Source: Thermoanaerobacterium sp. PSU-2 (lineage in GTDB: Bacteria; Bacillota; Thermoanaerobacteria; Thermoanaerobacterales; Thermoanaerobacteraceae). Taken from it: 64,000 nucleotides of DNA. The stretch's first letter is position 1. Every line of letters begins with the position of its first letter. Location of the stretch: assembly GCF_002102475.1 (NCBI RefSeq), contig NZ_MSQD01000001.1:300506-364505 (forward strand), written 5' to 3'. The notes beneath the pieces were generated by a model. It was not told the DNA's origin. It worked only from the letters and a program-made list of their open reading frames with translations, and made no database searches. The position numbers were made by a program, and so were the translations under genes. Shown here one piece after another: positions 61,617 through 64,000 of this stretch.

Positions 61617-62675
61617 TCACACATATGCCAATATTTCCTTTAAAACATCCTGCAACGGCACTTGAACATCATATAGTTTAGCTTCAAAAACTGCTTTTGG
61701 CATTCCATAAACAACGCATGTCTCTTCAGATTCAATAATGACATGCCCTCCATATTTTTTTACTGATTTACATCCGGCAAGTCCATCATTACCCATTCCA
61801 GTAAGTATAGCAACTAATAAATGCTCTTTATAAATCGGTGCTGCAGAATTTAGCGTAACATCGACTGATGGTTTGTATAAATTGTTATCATTTGAGCTGT
61901 CTATGATTTTAAAAGAAACTTTATTATCGCTTTTCAAATGCAAAGTAGTTTGAAATCCTGCCGGAGCAATATAAATGTTGCCAGCCTGTAAAATTTCCCC
62001 ATCCTCTGCCTCTTTTACATGAAGTTGGCAGAATGTATCAAATCTTTCAGCTAAAGACTTAGTAAAACCTGGAGGCATATGTTGGAGAACAAGTACAGGA
62101 ATAGGCAAATCTGCTGGAAAATTGGGTAGTATAGATTGCAAAGCAACTGGTCCTCCTGTAGATGTACCTATTATAATTATATTTACTTTTGCCTTTGGTT
62201 TATCATTGCTAAGCTCTCTTTTATTGACTATTTCGTCTTTATTAATTTCTGAATATTGTTTTTGTATTTTTTTGCTTTCTACAATATTTATCAATTTATT
62301 TATAAAATTATCAATAAGCTTATCATCAACATCTTGATTGATTAACTCGCTTTTTAGAAAAAAATCTTCTGCACCTGCTTCTAACGCTTCTATAGTAGGT
62401 TTAGCACCTTCCTCTGTATAATTGCTCAACATCACAATAGGTATATCATACAATTCTTTAATCTTTTTAAGAGCCATAATACCATCCATATTGGGCATTT
62501 CAATATCCATAGTTATAATATCTGGATTAAGATTTTGAGCTTTTTCTATCGCTTCATATCCATCTCTGGCGATTCCTACGACAGAAAGTTTAGGGTTCTT
62601 TTCTATAATTTTAGTGATACACTTTCTCATAAAAGACGAATCATCTACAACCAAAACACCAAACTTTTCCACCAT
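61617..62675 (-). CDS. cheB: Chemotaxis protein-glutamate methylesterase CheB
   Basis: 352 residues. Receiver domain (about 5-125) with VDDSSFMRK, phosphorylated Asp in ITMDIEMPNMDG (about 56) and Lys in LKSELI; a linker; then the methylesterase (about 165-350) with the catalytic Ser in IIGTSTGGPVALQ, His in LQHMPPGFTKSLAERFD and Asp in TGMGNDGLAG. It demethylates or deamidates chemoreceptors. It starts immediately after the cheR stop. Confidence 0.97.
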   Translation of the reverse strand: MVEKFGVLVVDDSSFMRKCITKIIEKNPKLSVVGIARDGYEAIEKAQNLNPDIITMDIEMPNMDGIMALKKIKELYDIPIVMLSNYTEEGAKPTIEALEAGAEDFFLKSELINQDVDDKLIDNFINKLINIVESKKIQKQYSEINKDEIVNKRELSNDKPKAKVNIIIIGTSTGGPVALQSILPNFPADLPIPVLVLQHMPPGFTKSLAERFDTFCQLHVKEAEDGEILQAGNIYIAPAGFQTTLHLKSDNKVSFKIIDSSNDNNLYKPSVDVTLNSAAPIYKEHLLVAILTGMGNDGLAGCKSVKKYGGHVIIESEETCVVYGMPKAVFEAKLYDVQVPLQDVLKEILAYV

Positions 62676-62676
62676 A

Positions 62677-63492
62677 TCATCCCTTTCTTTTGTAATAGAA
62701 AACAGAAGGCTTATGTATTACTTCAAATCCACTGTGAATACCAGTTATTGACTCAGCATGGCCTAGCAACAAGTAACCGCCAGGATTTAAAATTCTATAA
62801 AAAGCATTGATTATCTTTCGAATTGCATGTTCATCAAAATATATTAACACGTTCCTACAAAATATAATATCACATTTACCTATTTTCTCTTCAAGATCGT
62901 TATCCAAGAGATTTATTCTCTTAAATTCCACCATTTTGGTAATTTCATCTTTAACTTTATAGTATTCTCCATGATCTATAAAAAATTTGTCATATACATC
63001 TTTTGTAGTTCTCCTAAATGATAATGAATTTTTCTTATAAAGACCTTTTTTAGCTTTTTCCAATACCTTTTTATTAATGTCTGTCGCAATAATTTGAACT
63101 TCATGTTTTTTAAACAAACCGCTATCTTCAATAAGCATACCGATCGTGTACGGCTCCTCACCTGTCGAACAGGCTGCAGACCATATACGTATGGCATTAT
63201 TGTTTGCAGAATTAATATATTCAGGCAAAATTGAGTTCTTAAATTCTTCTAACAAATTTTCTTCTCTAAAAAAATATGTTTCGTTCACAGTTATTAATTC
63301 TATTAACACATCCAATTCTTCTGGTTCCATTTTGATATATCCAAAATATTCCCAAGCAGATAGCCCTAATTCTTTAATCCTTGCTTCAATTTTCATCTTG
63401 AGATTGTTTAAATTATTTTTATAATCAATTCCACAAAAATCGTATATATAATTCGCCAAATCCCCTAAATAATTCTGTTCATTTGGTATCAT
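62677..63492 (-). CDS. cheR: Chemotaxis protein methyltransferase CheR
   Basis: 271 residues. N-terminal helical domain (about 10-70), then a SAM-binding domain with NETYFFREENLLEEF, IWSAACSTGEEPYTIGML, ATDINKKVLEKAKKGLY and the CDIIFCRNVLIYF motif near residue 210. It methylates receptor glutamates, opposing CheB. ATG 63490-63492 has GGGGA eight bases before it. Order on the transcript is MCP, cheR, cheB. Confidence 0.97.
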   Translation of the reverse strand: MIPNEQNYLGDLANYIYDFCGIDYKNNLNNLKMKIEARIKELGLSAWEYFGYIKMEPEELDVLIELITVNETYFFREENLLEEFKNSILPEYINSANNNAIRIWSAACSTGEEPYTIGMLIEDSGLFKKHEVQIIATDINKKVLEKAKKGLYKKNSLSFRRTTKDVYDKFFIDHGEYYKVKDEITKMVEFKRINLLDNDLEEKIGKCDIIFCRNVLIYFDEHAIRKIINAFYRILNPGGYLLLGHAESITGIHSGFEVIHKPSVFYYKRKG

Positions 63493-63515
63493 ATTTGTCA
63501 TCCCCTAAACAAAAA

Positions 63516-63553
63516 TTTTACTACTGAAGAATGGAACTTCTTCAGTAGTAAAA
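63516..63553 (-). terminator. Terminator between the MCP and cheR genes
   Basis: Perfect 16-base stem TTTTACTACTGAAGAA and complement with a six-base loop, followed by TTTTTG on the minus strand. It separates the chemoreceptor gene from cheR-cheB, or lets only part of transcription through. Confidence 0.82.
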
Positions 63554-63559
63554 AGCATA

Positions 63560-64000
63560 TCATATTTCAAATTCTTTTAATATATTTTTTATTTGTTCAA
63601 CATTTCTAAGAAGTTCCTCAGTAGTATCAATAGATTTTTCAACATCTTTGCCATTTAAGCTTAATAAACTGCTAAATTCTTTTACAAATGCCGCAACTTG
63701 TTTAAATTCTGAGATTTGTTTTTTAATTAACTCTTCAATTTGTTCTGCTTGTTTATTTATAACATTTGAATTGTTCATTTCTTCGCCGATATTTGCATTT
63801 ATTTCCTTTGCGGCTGTCGCTATCTGACTCACTTGCTCTCTCGCATTGTTTACTCCTTGTACTATCTCTTCTACTCCTTTTGCTTGTTCTTTCGTTGCTT
63901 GACTTACCTGTGCTGCTTGATTTGTTATATTTTCTACCGCTTCCACTATGTTTTGCCCTTGATTTCTTTGCTCTTTTGTGGCTGCTGCTATCTGTCTTAC
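63560..64000 (-). CDS. Methyl-accepting chemotaxis protein, C-terminal part (partial)
   Basis: The frame is open to the right edge; about 146 C-terminal residues are present. It is a long coiled coil of the receptor signalling region with repeated QVSQATKEQAKGVEEI and IAAATKEQRNQGQNIVEAVE heptads that contain typical methylation-site patterns, then a tail of about 60 residues with no CheR-docking pentapeptide. It sits upstream of cheR and cheB, so the three likely form one adaptation module. Confidence 0.88.
   Translation of the reverse strand, partial: VRQIAAATKEQRNQGQNIVEAVENITNQAAQVSQATKEQAKGVEEIVQGVNNAREQVSQIATAAKEINANIGEEMNNSNVINKQAEQIEELIKKQISEFKQVAAFVKEFSSLLSLNGKDVEKSIDTTEELLRNVEQIKNILKEFEI

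Overview
The window looks like a chromosomal segment of a low-G+C, Gram-positive, spore-forming anaerobe. The gene content, AT-rich promoters, strong GGAGG ribosome-binding sites, a Tlp spore protein, T-box and cobalamin-riboswitch leaders and several sugar-phosphotransferase (PTS) operons suggest a saccharolytic thermophilic Clostridia member, most like Thermoanaerobacterium. That assignment is inference from gene content; no rRNA gene is present. No tRNA, rRNA, CRISPR array or complete insertion sequence was seen.

Layout. 1-1.5 kb: end of an unidentified gene, then a B12-riboswitch-controlled BtuF-like lipoprotein. 1.5-9.6 kb: an accessory-looking block of membrane-anchored hypothetical proteins, gene fragments, repeated 3' ends, an Rpn-type nuclease, and two ECF sigma factor/membrane partner pairs. 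9.7-16 kb: amino acid permease, two methyltransferases, a DUF2156 protein, and an Lrp regulator with an aminotransferase. 16-22 kb: feoA-feoB-small Feo protein with a Fur box, a PAP2 phosphatase, and zur-znuA-znuC-znuB. 22-24 kb: a second block of small membrane proteins and a membrane-anchored beta-propeller. 24-31 kb: papain-like hydrolase, TSUP permease, DusB, and a giant two-module 5'-nucleotidase. 31-36 kb: a complete N-acetylmuramic acid operon (murR, EIIA, EIIBC, mupG, murQ). 36-45.6 kb: a cellobiose-type PTS operon with three phospho-beta-glucosidases and a LevR-family sigma-54 activator. 45.8-53 kb: permease, oligopeptide-binding lipoprotein, a PiT phosphate transporter split by a frameshift, aldose epimerase, Tlp, and an MNT/HEPN pair. 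53-64 kb: leuS with T-box, DUF4309 lipoprotein-like protein, ECF-transporter S component, M28 peptidase, PBP1A, and cheB-cheR-MCP.

The most interesting pattern is a shared promoter motif, TGTWAC-N17/18-GTYTWWAT. It lies in front of the first ECF sigma gene and of four other loci up to 16 kb away: two tiny one-helix membrane proteins, a membrane-anchored hypothetical, and a membrane-anchored beta-propeller. The anti-sigma-like partner of that sigma factor also carries a beta-propeller outside the membrane. Together these suggest a small autoregulated cell-envelope regulon. Other points of note are a canonical U UUA AAA slippery site exactly at the pit frame break, a sigma-54 promoter with palindromic upstream sites for the cellobiose operon, an ATA codon where a start codon is expected, and a 3' gene end repeated three times within 3 kb.

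Start codons were moved inward from the longest open frame wherever a ribosome-binding site clearly decided it.
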